64,000 nt of DNA from Ornithinibacillus contaminans (GCF_001038425.2 NZ_LDPV02000024.1:178304-242303); one strand, 5' to 3'. Positions 28,139-37,776 are shown, counted from the first letter of the stretch. The notes: generated from the sequence alone by a model not told the origin. Program-made: numbers and translations.

Positions 28139-30388
28139 CTATTCAAATGTATCGGCAACTGCATTTTCGTCTGCCTCATCTGCATCCTTCGCTTCGAGCT
28201 CTCTTATCTCTTTTGGCGTTTTTAATTCAATTCCAAGATAATCGTTCGCTTTAAGTGATTGACCTTCCGCTATACTCTGCGAAACCACATACCCATTACC
28301 AATAGGCTCGATGTCAAGATTTAGCATTTCACCTAATCGTAACACATCCCTTAAAGACCATCCGATTATAGATGGCATGGTTGGCTTATCAGTTAGTAGT
28401 AAGATTCGTTCATTCGGCAATACTTTTTGACCTTCCTGTACACTTATTGCCACTACTTTACTTCCTGAGCCAATTACTGCGGTATTCATTCCTGCATTCG
28501 TTAGCACATCTTTTGCAGCATTAACCGACTTTCCGGTTAAGTCAGGCATCTTGAATACATTAATGTCCGTAACCTCTCCTTTGTCAGGATTAATATCCAA
28601 GTAATGCAATGCATTTTCCATAACATTATTAAATATAAACGACACAGGAGCAGATCCAGGCTCAATACCTGAATCAAATTCTAAATTAGGCTGTTTGACA
28701 GATACATACATCATCAACTCCGGATCATCTGCAGGTGCCATACCTAAGAAGGAAAATACATAATTTTCACTTCCAACTAAATACCCACCGTCAGGATCAG
28801 GAATCTGGGCTGTACCAGTTTTCCCTCCAACAGAATAATCCTTCAAATTAAATCTACTGCCAGTTGCATGTTCTGATTGAACAGCTGACACAAGCAATTC
28901 TCGTACCTGCTGTGCTGTTTCCTTTGAAATTGGTTCACCAACCACTTCCGGTTCATGTTTCTCTATAATGTCCCCAGTATCTGGATCGACAATTTTATCA
29001 AGTACGTACGGTTTAACCATTTTTCCATCATTAGCGATAGCTGTTGCAGCTTTCATTAATTGGATAGGTGTTGCGGTACTACCTTGTCCAAAAGATGTAG
29101 TTATTTTCTCTAACGGCCAGTTATATAAGATTTTGCCCGTCACTTCACCAGGCAAATCAATTCCAGAGGACTTATCAAAGTCAAAGGCTTTTAGATATTC
29201 CAAAAATGTATCTGGTCCCATAACTTCCCATACCAATTTACCCGCGGCAACGTTAGAGGATCTTGCAAATCCTTCATCGTATGAGATAACACCCCAGCCT
29301 TTACCGTTATTAAAGTCACTTACCTTCCTAATATTATCACTTATTTGATAAGTACCTGATTTATAGCCAGCTCCACCATCATATACGCCTGTATCAATGG
29401 CAGCTGACCAGGTAAACATCTTCATCGTTGATCCTAATTCAAACGGAGTCGAAATAGCATCATTATACCAGTTCTTTACGTCTAACGGATTGTTTGGGTT
29501 ATAACTTGGACGATTTCCCATAGCCACTATCTCGCCCGTTTTCGGATTCATTACAATTGCAGTTATCCGTTCAGGTTCATATTTGTCTTCCACTTGTGTC
29601 ATAACATCTTCAAGCAGTGTTTGGATTTTTTGGTCAATCGTTAAATAAACGTCGTCACCATTATCTGGCATGCTAATTACTTCATTCGGATCCAATAGTT
29701 TTTTATTGTAAATATCGCGTTGGTACGATATATAGCCATCTGTTCCTCTTAGCAGGTCATCCATTTCACGTTCAATCCCAGTGACACCGGAGATCTCTTG
29801 TTTTATATCTCCCTCTTCTGTTTCAGTCTCTGTTTCACGCGCGAAACCAATAATATGCGATGCAAATATACCATTTGGATAATATCGTACATTTTCTTTA
29901 ACAAACTTTATCCCCGGAAGTCCTAGCGCTTCAATGTCATCTTTCACCTGAAGGGAAATCCCCTTACCGATGGAACCAAATTCAACCTGTGATTTACCGG
30001 TATCTATTCCATAGTTTAATCGTTCCAAAAGATAGGATTTTTCCGTATTCAATAAAGGAGCCAGCTTTTCTGCTGTACCGTCTGGGTCAGCTACGTGCTG
30101 TGGCTCCTCTGTGTTCTCTGAAAACCTTTTATCAACAATGGCATACATACGAAAAGTTGGCATGTCATAAGCGAGAGTCATTCCATTTTTATCAAAAATC
30201 TTTCCTCGTTCAGAATCTAATGTATAGGATGATGTGCGTACATTCTCAGCCCATTCATCTAAGGCAACACCTTCCACAGACCCCGAGGCTTGTATATATA
30301 GAAATCTACCAGTCACAAGTAGAAATGCAACGATAAAAACTAGCATTAAAACTCCTGCCATGGCATGGGTGGCTTTATTTTTCTTCAT
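28139..30388 (-). CDS. pbpB: Penicillin-binding protein 2B (division transpeptidase)
   Basis: Septal class B transpeptidase that works with FtsW, FtsL and DivIB. 749 residues: cytosolic MKKNKATHAMAG, one membrane helix, dimerisation domain, then the transpeptidase domain with STMK (LGSTMKMF), SSN and KTG (GGKTGTAQI). Two PASTA domains follow (FKMPDLTGKSVNAAKDVL and KPTMPSIIGWSLRDVLRL). The C-terminal tail is acidic and Ala/Glu-rich. The gene starts 17 bp after ftsL. Confidence 0.96.
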   Translation of the reverse strand: MKKNKATHAMAGVLMLVFIVAFLLVTGRFLYIQASGSVEGVALDEWAENVRTSSYTLDSERGKIFDKNGMTLAYDMPTFRMYAIVDKRFSENTEEPQHVADPDGTAEKLAPLLNTEKSYLLERLNYGIDTGKSQVEFGSIGKGISLQVKDDIEALGLPGIKFVKENVRYYPNGIFASHIIGFARETETETEEGDIKQEISGVTGIEREMDDLLRGTDGYISYQRDIYNKKLLDPNEVISMPDNGDDVYLTIDQKIQTLLEDVMTQVEDKYEPERITAIVMNPKTGEIVAMGNRPSYNPNNPLDVKNWYNDAISTPFELGSTMKMFTWSAAIDTGVYDGGAGYKSGTYQISDNIRKVSDFNNGKGWGVISYDEGFARSSNVAAGKLVWEVMGPDTFLEYLKAFDFDKSSGIDLPGEVTGKILYNWPLEKITTSFGQGSTATPIQLMKAATAIANDGKMVKPYVLDKIVDPDTGDIIEKHEPEVVGEPISKETAQQVRELLVSAVQSEHATGSRFNLKDYSVGGKTGTAQIPDPDGGYLVGSENYVFSFLGMAPADDPELMMYVSVKQPNLEFDSGIEPGSAPVSFIFNNVMENALHYLDINPDKGEVTDINVFKMPDLTGKSVNAAKDVLTNAGMNTAVIGSGSKVVAISVQEGQKVLPNERILLLTDKPTMPSIIGWSLRDVLRLGEMLNLDIEPIGNGYVVSQSIAEGQSLKANDYLGIELKTPKEIRELEAKDADEADENAVADTFE

Positions 30389-30405
30389 ATATGATCACCT
30401 GTGTA

Positions 30406-30777
30406 TTATTGATTAAAAGCATTAGCTTGCTTTACTTCAGCGGCTTGAATGGTTAATCCATTTTCTTTCGCATATTGCGTAATTCGTTCAGGTCTGCTTA
30501 ATTCTTTTATCTCAAATACTAATCCTTCATTAATAACTTGTTGATTTTCAACAGTCTTTTCAATGTTTTGGATATCGCGATTCAATGTATCTAATGACGA
30601 TGAATACGAAACAATAAATCCACCTGTAATTAATAAGCAAAGTGCGACAAAAGAATATAACGCTTTTTCACCTTTTGTTATCCAGCTTTTCTTTCTAATT
30701 ACGACCTTTTGCTCGACTTGTGGTTGATAGGAAGTATAAGTTTGTTCCCAACTTTTCGCATGATTTACTGCTGCCAT
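30406..30777 (-). CDS. ftsL: Cell division protein FtsL
   Basis: Short bitopic division protein that, with DivIC and DivIB, activates septal synthesis. The 123 residues have a cytosolic head, one membrane helix (ALYSFVALCLLITGGFIVSYSSSL) and an extracellular heptad region (LNRDIQNIEKTVENQQVINEGLVFEIKELS). It overlaps the rsmH stop by one base (30777), so it is translationally coupled. Weak sequence conservation is usual; position and topology carry the call. Confidence 0.93.
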   Translation of the reverse strand: MAAVNHAKSWEQTYTSYQPQVEQKVVIRKKSWITKGEKALYSFVALCLLITGGFIVSYSSSLDTLNRDIQNIEKTVENQQVINEGLVFEIKELSRPERITQYAKENGLTIQAAEVKQANAFNQ

Positions 30778-31754
30778 TATTTTTTCCGCCCTTCCTCAAA
30801 ATTAAAGTCCTCTGACCAGCTGGTAGTCTTTTCAACGATTCTTAGTTTAGCTGATCGTGATCTTCGGTTCTCTTCTAACTCTATGGTTGATGCTATAATT
30901 GGTTTTCGATTTATATTTTTAAATGGAGCTTCGTATTCTTTGGGAATTACCGGTAGATTTCTCGGTGTTTCCTTCGGTGTGCTCCATTTCTTAAAGGCTT
31001 GTTTACAAATTCTATCCTCTAGTGAATGAAACGTAATCACGACGATTCTACCACCTATCGTTACTACCCTTGCCGCTTGGTGTAAAGCATCATGAAAGGC
31101 CTGTAGCTCATCATTCACCGCAATTCGGATTGCTTGGAAGATACGCTTAGCTGGATGTCCACCTTTTCTCCTTGCAGGAGCCGGGATACCTTCCTTGATG
31201 ATTTCAACTAACTGATGGGTCGTTGAAATTTCATTCGTTTCTCGGTAGCTTTCAATCTTTCTGGCAATTTGCTTGGAAAATTTTTCTTCACCGTATTTAA
31301 AAAATATCGAAACTAGCTCATTGTATGACCACTCGTTTACAATTTCAAATGCACTTAACGCTTGGTCTTGATTCATCCGCATATCAAGCGGGGCATCATG
31401 TTGATAACTAAAACCTCTCTCACCACGGTCTAATTGTGGTGAGGACACACCTAGATCGAACAACACACCATCAACTTCACTTATTTGATGCTTCTTAAGC
31501 TCTGTTTCTAAATGGCGAAAGTTAGCATGGATAAATAAAATACGGTCCTGATATGCTGCAAGTCTTTCTTTCGCAGCAGTTAGCGCATCGATATCTTGAT
31601 CAAACGCCACCAATAACCCATTTTCATTAAGCTGTTGGACGATTCTTTCTGAATGTCCACCACCACCTAATGTACAATCCACATAGGTACCATCTGGTTT
31701 TATATGTAATCCCTCAATTGATTCTTCTTTTAATACGGTATAATGCTCAAACAT
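30777..31754 (-). CDS. rsmH: 16S rRNA (cytosine(1402)-N(4))-methyltransferase
   Basis: SAM-dependent methyltransferase acting on C1402 of 16S rRNA. The SAM-binding block is [44 protein letters not shown] and [16 protein letters not shown] are family signatures. Start at ATG 31754 gives [12 protein letters not shown], matching homologues. A GTG at 31766 in the same frame (four residues longer) has AAGGAA upstream and is a real alternative. About 325 aa. Confidence 0.95.
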   Translation of the reverse strand: MFEHYTVLKEESIEGLHIKPDGTYVDCTLGGGGHSERIVQQLNENGLLVAFDQDIDALTAAKERLAAYQDRILFIHANFRHLETELKKHQISEVDGVLFDLGVSSPQLDRGERGFSYQHDAPLDMRMNQDQALSAFEIVNEWSYNELVSIFFKYGEEKFSKQIARKIESYRETNEISTTHQLVEIIKEGIPAPARRKGGHPAKRIFQAIRIAVNDELQAFHDALHQAARVVTIGGRIVVITFHSLEDRICKQAFKKWSTPKETPRNLPVIPKEYEAPFKNINRKPIIASTIELEENRRSRSAKLRIVEKTTSWSEDFNFEEGRKK

Positions 31755-31786
31755 GTCGACACCCACTTTTGCGATTTCCTTTTCGG

Positions 31787-32218
31787 TTAAATATCAAAAT
31801 CCATTAAATTCTCAGCGATCTCAGCAAATGAATCCTCAGATTCATCAAAGTAATCTTCCCAATTCTCTTGAGCCCAGAATTCAATGCGATTTGATACACC
31901 GATTACCACACACTCTTTATCTAAAGCTGCGTAGCTTCTAAGTGGTTGTGGTATATTTATTCTTCCCTGCTTATCTACTTCACATTCCACTGCTCCAGAG
32001 AAGAAAAATCGCGTAAAAGCACGTGCATCTTTCTTAGTTAGTGGGAGTTTTTTTAGCTTTTCTTCTAAAAGACTCCATTCAGACATTGGATAGGCGAATA
32101 GACATTTATCTAGCCCACGAGTGATAACAAAGCGCTCGCCAAGCTCATCACGAAACTTGGAAGGGACGATAATTCTGCCCTTTATATCAACGTTATGTTG
32201 GAATTCACCCATGAACAT
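31787..32218 (-). CDS. mraZ: Transcriptional regulator MraZ
   Basis: AbrB-fold DNA-binding protein that forms rings and represses its own dcw operon in E. coli and mollicutes. Start at ATG 32216-32218 ([27 protein letters not shown], 143 aa) equals the B. subtilis length; the longer frame adds five residues. Two DxxGR AbrB half-motifs are present: DIKGRIIVP and DKQGRINIP. It is the first gene of the cluster. Upstream, five GTG-centred boxes on a 10-11 bp period look like its operator. Confidence 0.95.
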   Translation of the reverse strand: MFMGEFQHNVDIKGRIIVPSKFRDELGERFVITRGLDKCLFAYPMSEWSLLEEKLKKLPLTKKDARAFTRFFFSGAVECEVDKQGRINIPQPLRSYAALDKECVVIGVSNRIEFWAQENWEDYFDESEDSFAEIAENLMDFDI

Positions 32219-32228
32219 ATAGTTCGCC

Positions 32229-32275
32229 CCCACTTTCTAATCACAATATTACCACATCCCCCCACTTTTCACCAC
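32229..32275 (-). promoter_or_regulatory. Putative MraZ operator: five phased GTGGK boxes
   Basis: On the minus strand, GTGGG (32229-32233), GTGAT (32240-32244), GTGGT (32251-32255), GTGGG (32261-32265) and GTGGT (32271-32275) occur at 10-11 bp intervals. MraZ is known to bind direct TGGGN repeats with about one helical turn between them. The box nearest mraZ overlaps its ribosome-binding site. Confidence 0.65.
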
Positions 32276-32349
32276 ATTATTTTCAAAAATAGTTATTACT
32301 AACTATTGCATCCTTGTTTTCAAGGGAATTAGTCACTAATTGATGCATC

Positions 32350-32397
32350 AAAAAAAAGGATAAAACCCTTGATTTTATAAGGGTTTTATCCTTTTAA
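32350..32397. terminator. Bidirectional terminator downstream of bshC
   Basis: Stem AAAGGATAAAACCCTT pairs with AAGGGTTTTATCCTTTT around an 8-nt loop, with A/T runs on both sides. On the minus strand it follows bshC and is upstream of the mraZ promoter region. Confidence 0.88.
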
Positions 32398-32435
32398 ATT
32401 TACTATTTCTAAAAAAGTGGTAAGAAGTGGTGGAT

Positions 32436-34049
32436 TTAGAAATAAACAATGTAATGGTCCTGTTCAACTGAACAATATTCGGTTGTCATTTTCACAAAAC
32501 ACTCCAAACCATGTCTATTTATGAATGGCAGTGGATTCCATATCCGCTCCTGCAGACCTTCCGGATGTAATGACGCTTCTAACAGATTAAAATCAGTCAA
32601 TTCTTTCTCATATCGTTCTTCTAGAGCTTTCATTATCCGTTTTTCTAAAAATGCTACATCACGTAGTAAATATTCCAAGTTCTTATCAGCCAAATCACCG
32701 ATGTCAGCACGTATTCCCTTTGCAATCATTCTTAATGGTTCATGGGCTTTTTCGATTAATTGTTTTATCTCCGAAGCTGTTTCTTCCACAGATGGATTAA
32801 TCTTTTCTTTAAACCATTGATCTCGTACGGCTTGAACTCCATTATTGATAGCTTCCTGTATTGAAATATCATATAAATTAAGTGTCTTCTCTAGCTGTGG
32901 TTCAACATACGTAAAGGATAATCTAGGGACTACTGGTGGCATTTTTATACCTAACGCATGAAATGCTGGTTTTAGGACCGACCAATAACTAATCTCCCCT
33001 GGACCACCGATAAATGCTAGTGTCGGAAAAACCAAATCCTGCATCAATGGTCGTGTAACAACATTATTACTTAATTTTTCTGGAGTTTGCATTGCTATAT
33101 CAAGTAATTCTTGTTCCGTTAAAATTACCTCATTCTGTTTGCCAACCCAATGCCCTTGTGCATTTTTACTAAGTAAAATCCTTTCGAAATCCTTATGATA
33201 AAACAGATTTCCATCTTGCTTTGTAACATCTAACGGAATGTTGTATCCAGCCTGAGCTAATGTTTCATATGCATTAGCAACTCCAGTACTGATTTCACGC
33301 TGCTTTTGTATCATTTCAATAAAATAATCACGCTCTAATTTACGAATCTGTTCTGCGCCAGAATCCATTAACACTAACCCAGTATCAGGAAATAGTTGAT
33401 ATATTAATTGTGCAAAAAAATCAACATAGGTTATTGATTGTTCCAAGCACTGTTGGATAATTTGATGTAAATCAGTCGTATATGCAGTCTCCGGGAGCTG
33501 ACTTATAATTCTATCCACCCATTCAGATACGGTTGCCTTATCCAATTCAATACTCGAAACAGACCGTTTATCTAATACACGTTGCTGCACCTTGAATTTC
33601 TTCATCGTTGTCTGATTCAGCATGTATGTATGATTAATTTCTTCAAAATCATGGTCTTCTCCTGCCACCCAAAAAACGGGAATGACCGGCACACCAAGTA
33701 GTTCTTCCTGTTGTTTTGCCAATTGAACAATGGATATTACTTTATTGATTGAATAAAGTGGTCCCGTTAACAAGCCTGCCTGTTGACCACCTATTACAAC
33801 TACACTATTTTCAGACTTCAACCTTTCAATATTTTCAAACGTTGCACTAGGCGCATTCCAGCCTTTATTTAACGTTATCAGTACTTCCACTAATTGTTGT
33901 CGTTTATAGGTTCTTGCCGTAAGTTCAGCAAGCCTGTCTTGATAATCCGTTATACCATAGTCAAAATTCTGCATGATTGCCGGTTGTTGATCGCGATAAT
34001 CACGGATTAGTGTATTCTTATTCTTAATATGTAATGGTTCTATCCGCAT
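32436..34049 (-). CDS. bshC: Bacillithiol biosynthesis cysteine-adding enzyme BshC
   Basis: Last enzyme of bacillithiol synthesis, joining cysteine to GlcN-malate; bacillithiol is the low-molecular-weight thiol of Bacillaceae. 537 residues with a nucleotidyltransferase-like Rossmann core (VVIGGQQAGLLTGPLYSINKVISIV; PVIPVFWVAGEDHDFEEINH) and a long C-terminal helical region. B. subtilis yllA (bshC) has the same position upstream of mraZ. It has its own terminator at 32350-32397. Confidence 0.95.
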   Translation of the reverse strand: MRIEPLHIKNKNTLIRDYRDQQPAIMQNFDYGITDYQDRLAELTARTYKRQQLVEVLITLNKGWNAPSATFENIERLKSENSVVVIGGQQAGLLTGPLYSINKVISIVQLAKQQEELLGVPVIPVFWVAGEDHDFEEINHTYMLNQTTMKKFKVQQRVLDKRSVSSIELDKATVSEWVDRIISQLPETAYTTDLHQIIQQCLEQSITYVDFFAQLIYQLFPDTGLVLMDSGAEQIRKLERDYFIEMIQKQREISTGVANAYETLAQAGYNIPLDVTKQDGNLFYHKDFERILLSKNAQGHWVGKQNEVILTEQELLDIAMQTPEKLSNNVVTRPLMQDLVFPTLAFIGGPGEISYWSVLKPAFHALGIKMPPVVPRLSFTYVEPQLEKTLNLYDISIQEAINNGVQAVRDQWFKEKINPSVEETASEIKQLIEKAHEPLRMIAKGIRADIGDLADKNLEYLLRDVAFLEKRIMKALEERYEKELTDFNLLEASLHPEGLQERIWNPLPFINRHGLECFVKMTTEYCSVEQDHYIVYF

Positions 34050-34254
34050 GCATTAAGTACTCCTTTAGAGCTTATGATTATCAAGCTCTTCCATTCTTAT
34101 TATTAGAAAAACTCGTATTCCGTCGTCCGTTATCGATTATTTACGTTTTTCTACTCCCGGCGGAAATATTGCTATACTTTCCTATCGGCTAAAAAACATT
34201 CCACAAGTATTGTACAAGAAAGTAATCATTTTTTCATGTTATCTGTTTCTAGTC

Positions 34255-34638
34255 CTACACTAGAAACAATTGACGGATTATTCCATACAGAACAAGAACG
34301 ACATATCCTAAGAAAAAGAGCAGGAAACATAGCCTCCACAATAATTTGAATGCCCTGCGATAATCAACTTCCGTATTTCTCTTCCAATGCATGAAAATTA
34401 GAATGGTTAATAGCAAAAGGATAAGTAGAAGGATATAACCAAAAAACCCGTCACCAAATAAATAAGATAATAATGTAGTTACCGCAAAAACATAGAAAAT
34501 CGTCGTCCAATTAATTGCTTTATGGAAAGCCAAAAGTGGGTTTCGCGTCACATATTTCCACGCATAATACACGACGACCGTTGCAAATATTGGTATCGTA
34601 ATTAAAAAGGCCATAATAAACAAAAAAAGATCTATCAT
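34255..34638 (-). CDS. DUF3397 family membrane protein
   Basis: Unknown function. 127 residues from the ATG at 34636-34638, chosen because GGGGAA lies upstream and the protein then begins MIDLFLFIMAFLITIPIF; the longer frame would add 12 basic residues. Four hydrophobic segments cover most of the length, with basic loops (HWKRNTEVDYRRAFK). It matches the DUF3397 pattern seen next to bshC in Bacillaceae. A 205-bp gap without recognisable genes separates it from bshC. Confidence 0.75.
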   Translation of the reverse strand: MIDLFLFIMAFLITIPIFATVVVYYAWKYVTRNPLLAFHKAINWTTIFYVFAVTTLLSYLFGDGFFGYILLLILLLLTILIFMHWKRNTEVDYRRAFKLLWRLCFLLFFLGYVVLVLYGIIRQLFLV

Positions 34639-34820
34639 CCGTATTCTTCCCCTAACTAATGTCTTCCATTTCATTGTAACAAACTATGATTCTTTTGTAC
34701 TACCTATATTCAGCAAGCCGACCCGAACGTCATGTTGGTTTCATTATGCTACATTTTGTATTATAATAATATAAAATACTAAAATGAATTATTTTTCTGA
34801 CAACAAAGGGGATGGGTTAG

Positions 34821-35300
34821 ATGAATGATGAAAAGGTTGAAAGACTCTTACTAAATTATAAAACACTAGAGGAATTCAAACGCTTTAAAGAATATGGAAA
34901 TCAAGAATTATCCATGCTTGAGGATTTACAATCAAATATCGTGGAAAATGATAGCGAGTCACCATTTTATGGCATTTACTATGGTGGAACATTAATAGCT
35001 CGGATGAGCCTCTATAAAGTGGATAAAAAATACGATAAATATTTCGAACCAACACATGATTATTTAGAGCTTTGGAAGCTGGAAGTTCTACCTCATTATC
35101 GAGGAAAGGGCTACGGAAAAAAATTAGTTGATTTCGCCAAAGATAAGCGACTACCAATCAAAACGAATCCAAGAGTTAATTCTCATGGATTTTGGGAGAA
35201 AATGGGGTTTCAAAAGGCTAAATATGAAATGGAAAGAGATTTTGGGCAAAACCCTTTACTTTGGCTTCCAGAGGGAATAAATGAACGCGTTAGCAATTAA
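34821..35300 (+). CDS. ylbP: GNAT-family N-acetyltransferase YlbP
   Basis: Predicted cytosolic acetyltransferase of the GNAT fold (159 aa). The acetyl-CoA-binding motif A is LWKLEVLPHYRGKGYGKKLVDFAK, and HGFWEKMGFQKAKYEMERD forms the C-terminal part. Substrate unknown. ATG at 34821 is preceded by AAAGGGGATGGG. It points away from the DUF3397 gene and converges on ylbO, with a shared terminator between them. Confidence 0.88.
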   Translation: MNDEKVERLLLNYKTLEEFKRFKEYGNQELSMLEDLQSNIVENDSESPFYGIYYGGTLIARMSLYKVDKKYDKYFEPTHDYLELWKLEVLPHYRGKGYGKKLVDFAKDKRLPIKTNPRVNSHGFWEKMGFQKAKYEMERDFGQNPLLWLPEGINERVSN

Positions 35301-35335
35301 AATGTAAGCTGTTACATCTTGATACTATTCGATAG

Positions 35336-35372
35336 ATAAAAGACATGATTGGATTCCTTTCATGTCTTTTAT
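35336..35372. terminator. Bidirectional terminator between ylbP and ylbO
   Basis: AAAAGACATG (35338-35347) and CATGTCTTTT (35361-35370) form a 10-bp stem between two convergent genes, with T-rich sequence on each strand. Confidence 0.85.
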
Positions 35373-35418
35373 CATGACTTCTTATCTATAATTGCGGTTT
35401 CTGGATGTTCTTTGGAAA

Positions 35419-35898
35419 TTACTTCTTATCCTTAATCCATTTCCAGAGATTCCCCATCTCTTCCCAAGCATTTTCATAGCGTTTTAATTGCGATTTTAAT
35501 TTTTCATTTTCTTCCTCTAATGTTTTTAATAGTTTTTCCTGCTCTTTTTTTGCCAAATCCTGATGCACAGTAAAACTTGTTTTCATTTTTTCCAGCAGCA
35601 TGATTGCTGACTCTATCGTATCTTTCTCTTGTTCATTACCAGCTTCCTCTGTATTCCAGATAGGTTTGCGTCCGCCAAGTTTCCGCTCCTCTTTAGCCCG
35701 TTGTATCTCCTCTTGATAGTTTTTGCGAATAGTAGCGTTCCATCTAAACCCACACGCAGCAGAGGTTCTGGATAATTGCTGTGCGACATCACGAAAAGCC
35801 TCAAGCTGTGTCTTCCCCACTTGAATATACTGAAGCACAGTTTCAGCTAGTAGCTTATCCTCGTCTTCTGTCCAGGCGTCCTGCCTTGTTGCATTCAT
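35419..35898 (-). CDS. ylbO: RsfA-family prespore-type transcription factor YlbO
   Basis: Probable DNA-binding regulator. The N-terminal half is a Myb/SANT-like domain (AWTEDEDKLLAETVLQYIQVGKTQLEAFRDVAQQLSRTSAACGFRWNATIRKNY). The C-terminal half is a coiled coil (LAKKEQEKLLKTLEEENEKLKSQLKRYENAWEEM). RsfA regulates sigma-F genes in B. subtilis, and YlbO is its paralogue; the ylb position supports YlbO. 159 residues. Targets cannot be read from sequence. Confidence 0.88.
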   Translation of the reverse strand: MNATRQDAWTEDEDKLLAETVLQYIQVGKTQLEAFRDVAQQLSRTSAACGFRWNATIRKNYQEEIQRAKEERKLGGRKPIWNTEEAGNEQEKDTIESAIMLLEKMKTSFTVHQDLAKKEQEKLLKTLEEENEKLKSQLKRYENAWEEMGNLWKWIKDKK

Positions 35899-35992
35899 AA
35901 CATCACTCCTTATCTATTTGCTATCAATGTATGCAGAAAATAGGAGTGATAGAATAACTCTTTACGATAATTTTATATTTTTGTCTGTCAAA

Positions 35993-36757
35993 CTAGTGTC
36001 GACTAAGAAATGCTGCCACTGCGTTTTTATGTGCATCAGAATCCCAAAGTGATGCACATCGTTCTACTTCATTCATCATAAAGTCATGTAAACCTATTAC
36101 ACCTATCGCTTCCAAATATTGCTCTTTTAATAGTTCTAATTGCTTAACAGATTTTGACCAATAGGGCTCTATTAGTTTGTCTATCGATTCCCATTCTTGC
36201 TCACGCACAACCCTATGAATCCAACCTTTCGTTTCTAATTCTTGCGCATCATATAGGTTACCTTCCATTATCCATTGATAGGAAAAGCTAGGGTGCACTT
36301 TTTTAGTTAACAAGACACCTCCACCCCATCCAGGGATTATACCCAGATTGGTTTGTACAAACCCAAACCGCGTCTTCTCCTTAGCAATTCGTATATCACA
36401 GGCTGTCGCCAATTCACATCCTCCACCTAGAGCATCCCCATTTAGTAATGCAATTGTCGGCATAGGAAACACTGCGATCTCATATAGCACCTGCATCATC
36501 TTTTTTAGATTTACTTCTGCATCGTGTATCGTGAGTTCCCCATGTAGTTCCTTCAAATCACCGCCCGCACAAAACATCCGCTCCCCAGCACCTGTTACAA
36601 CTAAACATTTTAAGTTGTCATCCTTCGCTTGTTGCAGGCATAGCCGAAAAGATTCTGCCATCTGCAGGGAGATAGCATTTCGCTTGTTAGAGCGATTTAG
36701 TGTGATGAGACCATATCCCTTCGTTGGATGCTTCTGATAGGTAACAAAATCCGCCAT
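35993..36757 (-). CDS. Enoyl-CoA hydratase/isomerase family protein
   Basis: Crotonase-fold protein (254 aa). Oxyanion-hole blocks CAGGDLKEL and NGDALGGGCELATACDIRIA are intact, including the first catalytic Glu (GGGCELA). In the second block (FGFVQTNLGIIPGWGGG) the usual PE pair is VQ, so the second catalytic Glu of classical hydratases appears to be replaced by Gln. It may therefore be another crotonase type. It is inserted between ylbO and rpmF, a place without such a gene in B. subtilis. Substrate unknown. Confidence 0.82.
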   Translation of the reverse strand: MADFVTYQKHPTKGYGLITLNRSNKRNAISLQMAESFRLCLQQAKDDNLKCLVVTGAGERMFCAGGDLKELHGELTIHDAEVNLKKMMQVLYEIAVFPMPTIALLNGDALGGGCELATACDIRIAKEKTRFGFVQTNLGIIPGWGGGVLLTKKVHPSFSYQWIMEGNLYDAQELETKGWIHRVVREQEWESIDKLIEPYWSKSVKQLELLKEQYLEAIGVIGLHDFMMNEVERCASLWDSDAHKNAVAAFLSRH

Positions 36758-36786
36758 GTTCTTCCCCCCCTATTTATAAATATGTA

Positions 36787-36821
36787 AAAAAAACAGACCA
36801 CAACTGTGATCTGTTTTTATG
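36787..36821. terminator. Terminator between rpmF and the crotonase gene
   Basis: AAAAACAGACCACA and TGTGATCTGTTTTT form a near-perfect stem with A and T runs on either side, right after the rpmF stop. It separates ylbN-rpmF from the following crotonase gene. Confidence 0.85.
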
Positions 36822-36835
36822 ATTTTTCGATAGAA

Positions 36836-37009
36836 TTAGTTGTTTACAACTTCTTTTCCATCATAATGCCCACAAGATTTACATACATAGTGTGGCTTAG
36901 TTAATTCTCCACAATTTGAACATTCTACCATGCCAGGCACGTGTAATTTTTTATGAGTACGACGTTGTCTTTTTACTTTTTTAGAAGTTCTCTGTTTAGG
37001 TACTGCCAT
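36836..37009 (-). CDS. rpmF: 50S ribosomal protein L32
   Basis: Short ribosomal protein, read directly from the sequence: 57 residues starting [20 protein letters not shown]. It has a zinc-ribbon with two CxxC pairs (VECSNCGEL and YVCKSCGHY), so it is the zinc-dependent C+ form. The start at 37009 has a GGAGGTGTAAG-type site. It lies 47 bp after ylbN (YceD family), the arrangement conserved across most bacteria. Confidence 0.97.
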   Translation of the reverse strand: MAVPKQRTSKKVKRQRRTHKKLHVPGMVECSNCGELTKPHYVCKSCGHYDGKEVVNN

Positions 37010-37056
37010 GACTTACACCTCCTTCAAATACGAAAGCAAAACATGAATATCTATTC

Positions 37057-37584
37057 TCATTTTTCTTTCTCGTTATCTTTAAACAATGTCTCCAGCTTTT
37101 TAAAACGTGGATCAATTTTTACTTCTTCAGGCTTCTCTGAAAGTACTTCCCATCCATTACCCTGCTGTAGCGTTTCCTTATCCGGATCTACATCTGGGGC
37201 ATAAACACGAAATGGAGCCTCCAATAGAATATTTTCCTTTATATACGGCATTAAGTCAAGCACTTCTCCGTCAATTGGATGAATTTCTGAATCTTCTTCC
37301 ACTGCGTAATATGGTGAGCTAGAAAAAATCTCTTCAGCATGTATCGTAAATGGATACACAACATCAACAAGTGTACGAGCACAAGGTAATATCATTTCAC
37401 CAGTTATGGTAAACTTAAAGAAGAATTGGTCCCCCTGCATCGTACAACTACCTTGCACGTGAACTGGATCAATTTTTCGAATATCATTGTTCATCGTTTC
37501 TAATTCAGAAACATCCACTTCCTTTGAGAAGGTGAACGCTTTGTTAAACGCTTCTTTCTTTAATTGTGCTAATGTAAATTTCAT
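37057..37584 (-). CDS. ylbN: YceD/DUF177 family protein YlbN
   Basis: DUF177 protein (175 aa) encoded before rpmF in nearly all bacteria; the plant and E. coli homologues are linked to 23S rRNA accumulation, the biochemical role being unclear. Visible family features are VQGSCTMQGDQFFFKFTITGEMILPCARTLVDV and the C-terminal acidic and basic segments. The DUF177 Cys is in GEMILPCART. Starts at 37584 with GAGGTGA upstream. Confidence 0.92.
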   Translation of the reverse strand: MKFTLAQLKKEAFNKAFTFSKEVDVSELETMNNDIRKIDPVHVQGSCTMQGDQFFFKFTITGEMILPCARTLVDVVYPFTIHAEEIFSSSPYYAVEEDSEIHPIDGEVLDLMPYIKENILLEAPFRVYAPDVDPDKETLQQGNGWEVLSEKPEEVKIDPRFKKLETLFKDNEKEK

Positions 37585-37776
37585 TATTTCACCTCAAGGC
37601 AACAAGAGTAATTTTAAAAGGAAAATGCACTTTTGTCAATATATTTTCTTTACAGGATAAAAAAATAGTTGCCAGTTACTTTATTAGTAGCTTTTACGTA
37701 CCATATTTTCTATAATCAACCATAAATAGGAAAGTACATATACAAGCTTCACACTAGCAAGAATTGGAGTGATTTT

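Noticed and set aside
32410..32432. GTGGT repeats on the plus strand near the end of bshC
   Set aside because: Only two short copies, in the opposite orientation and beyond the terminator; not phased with the mraZ boxes.
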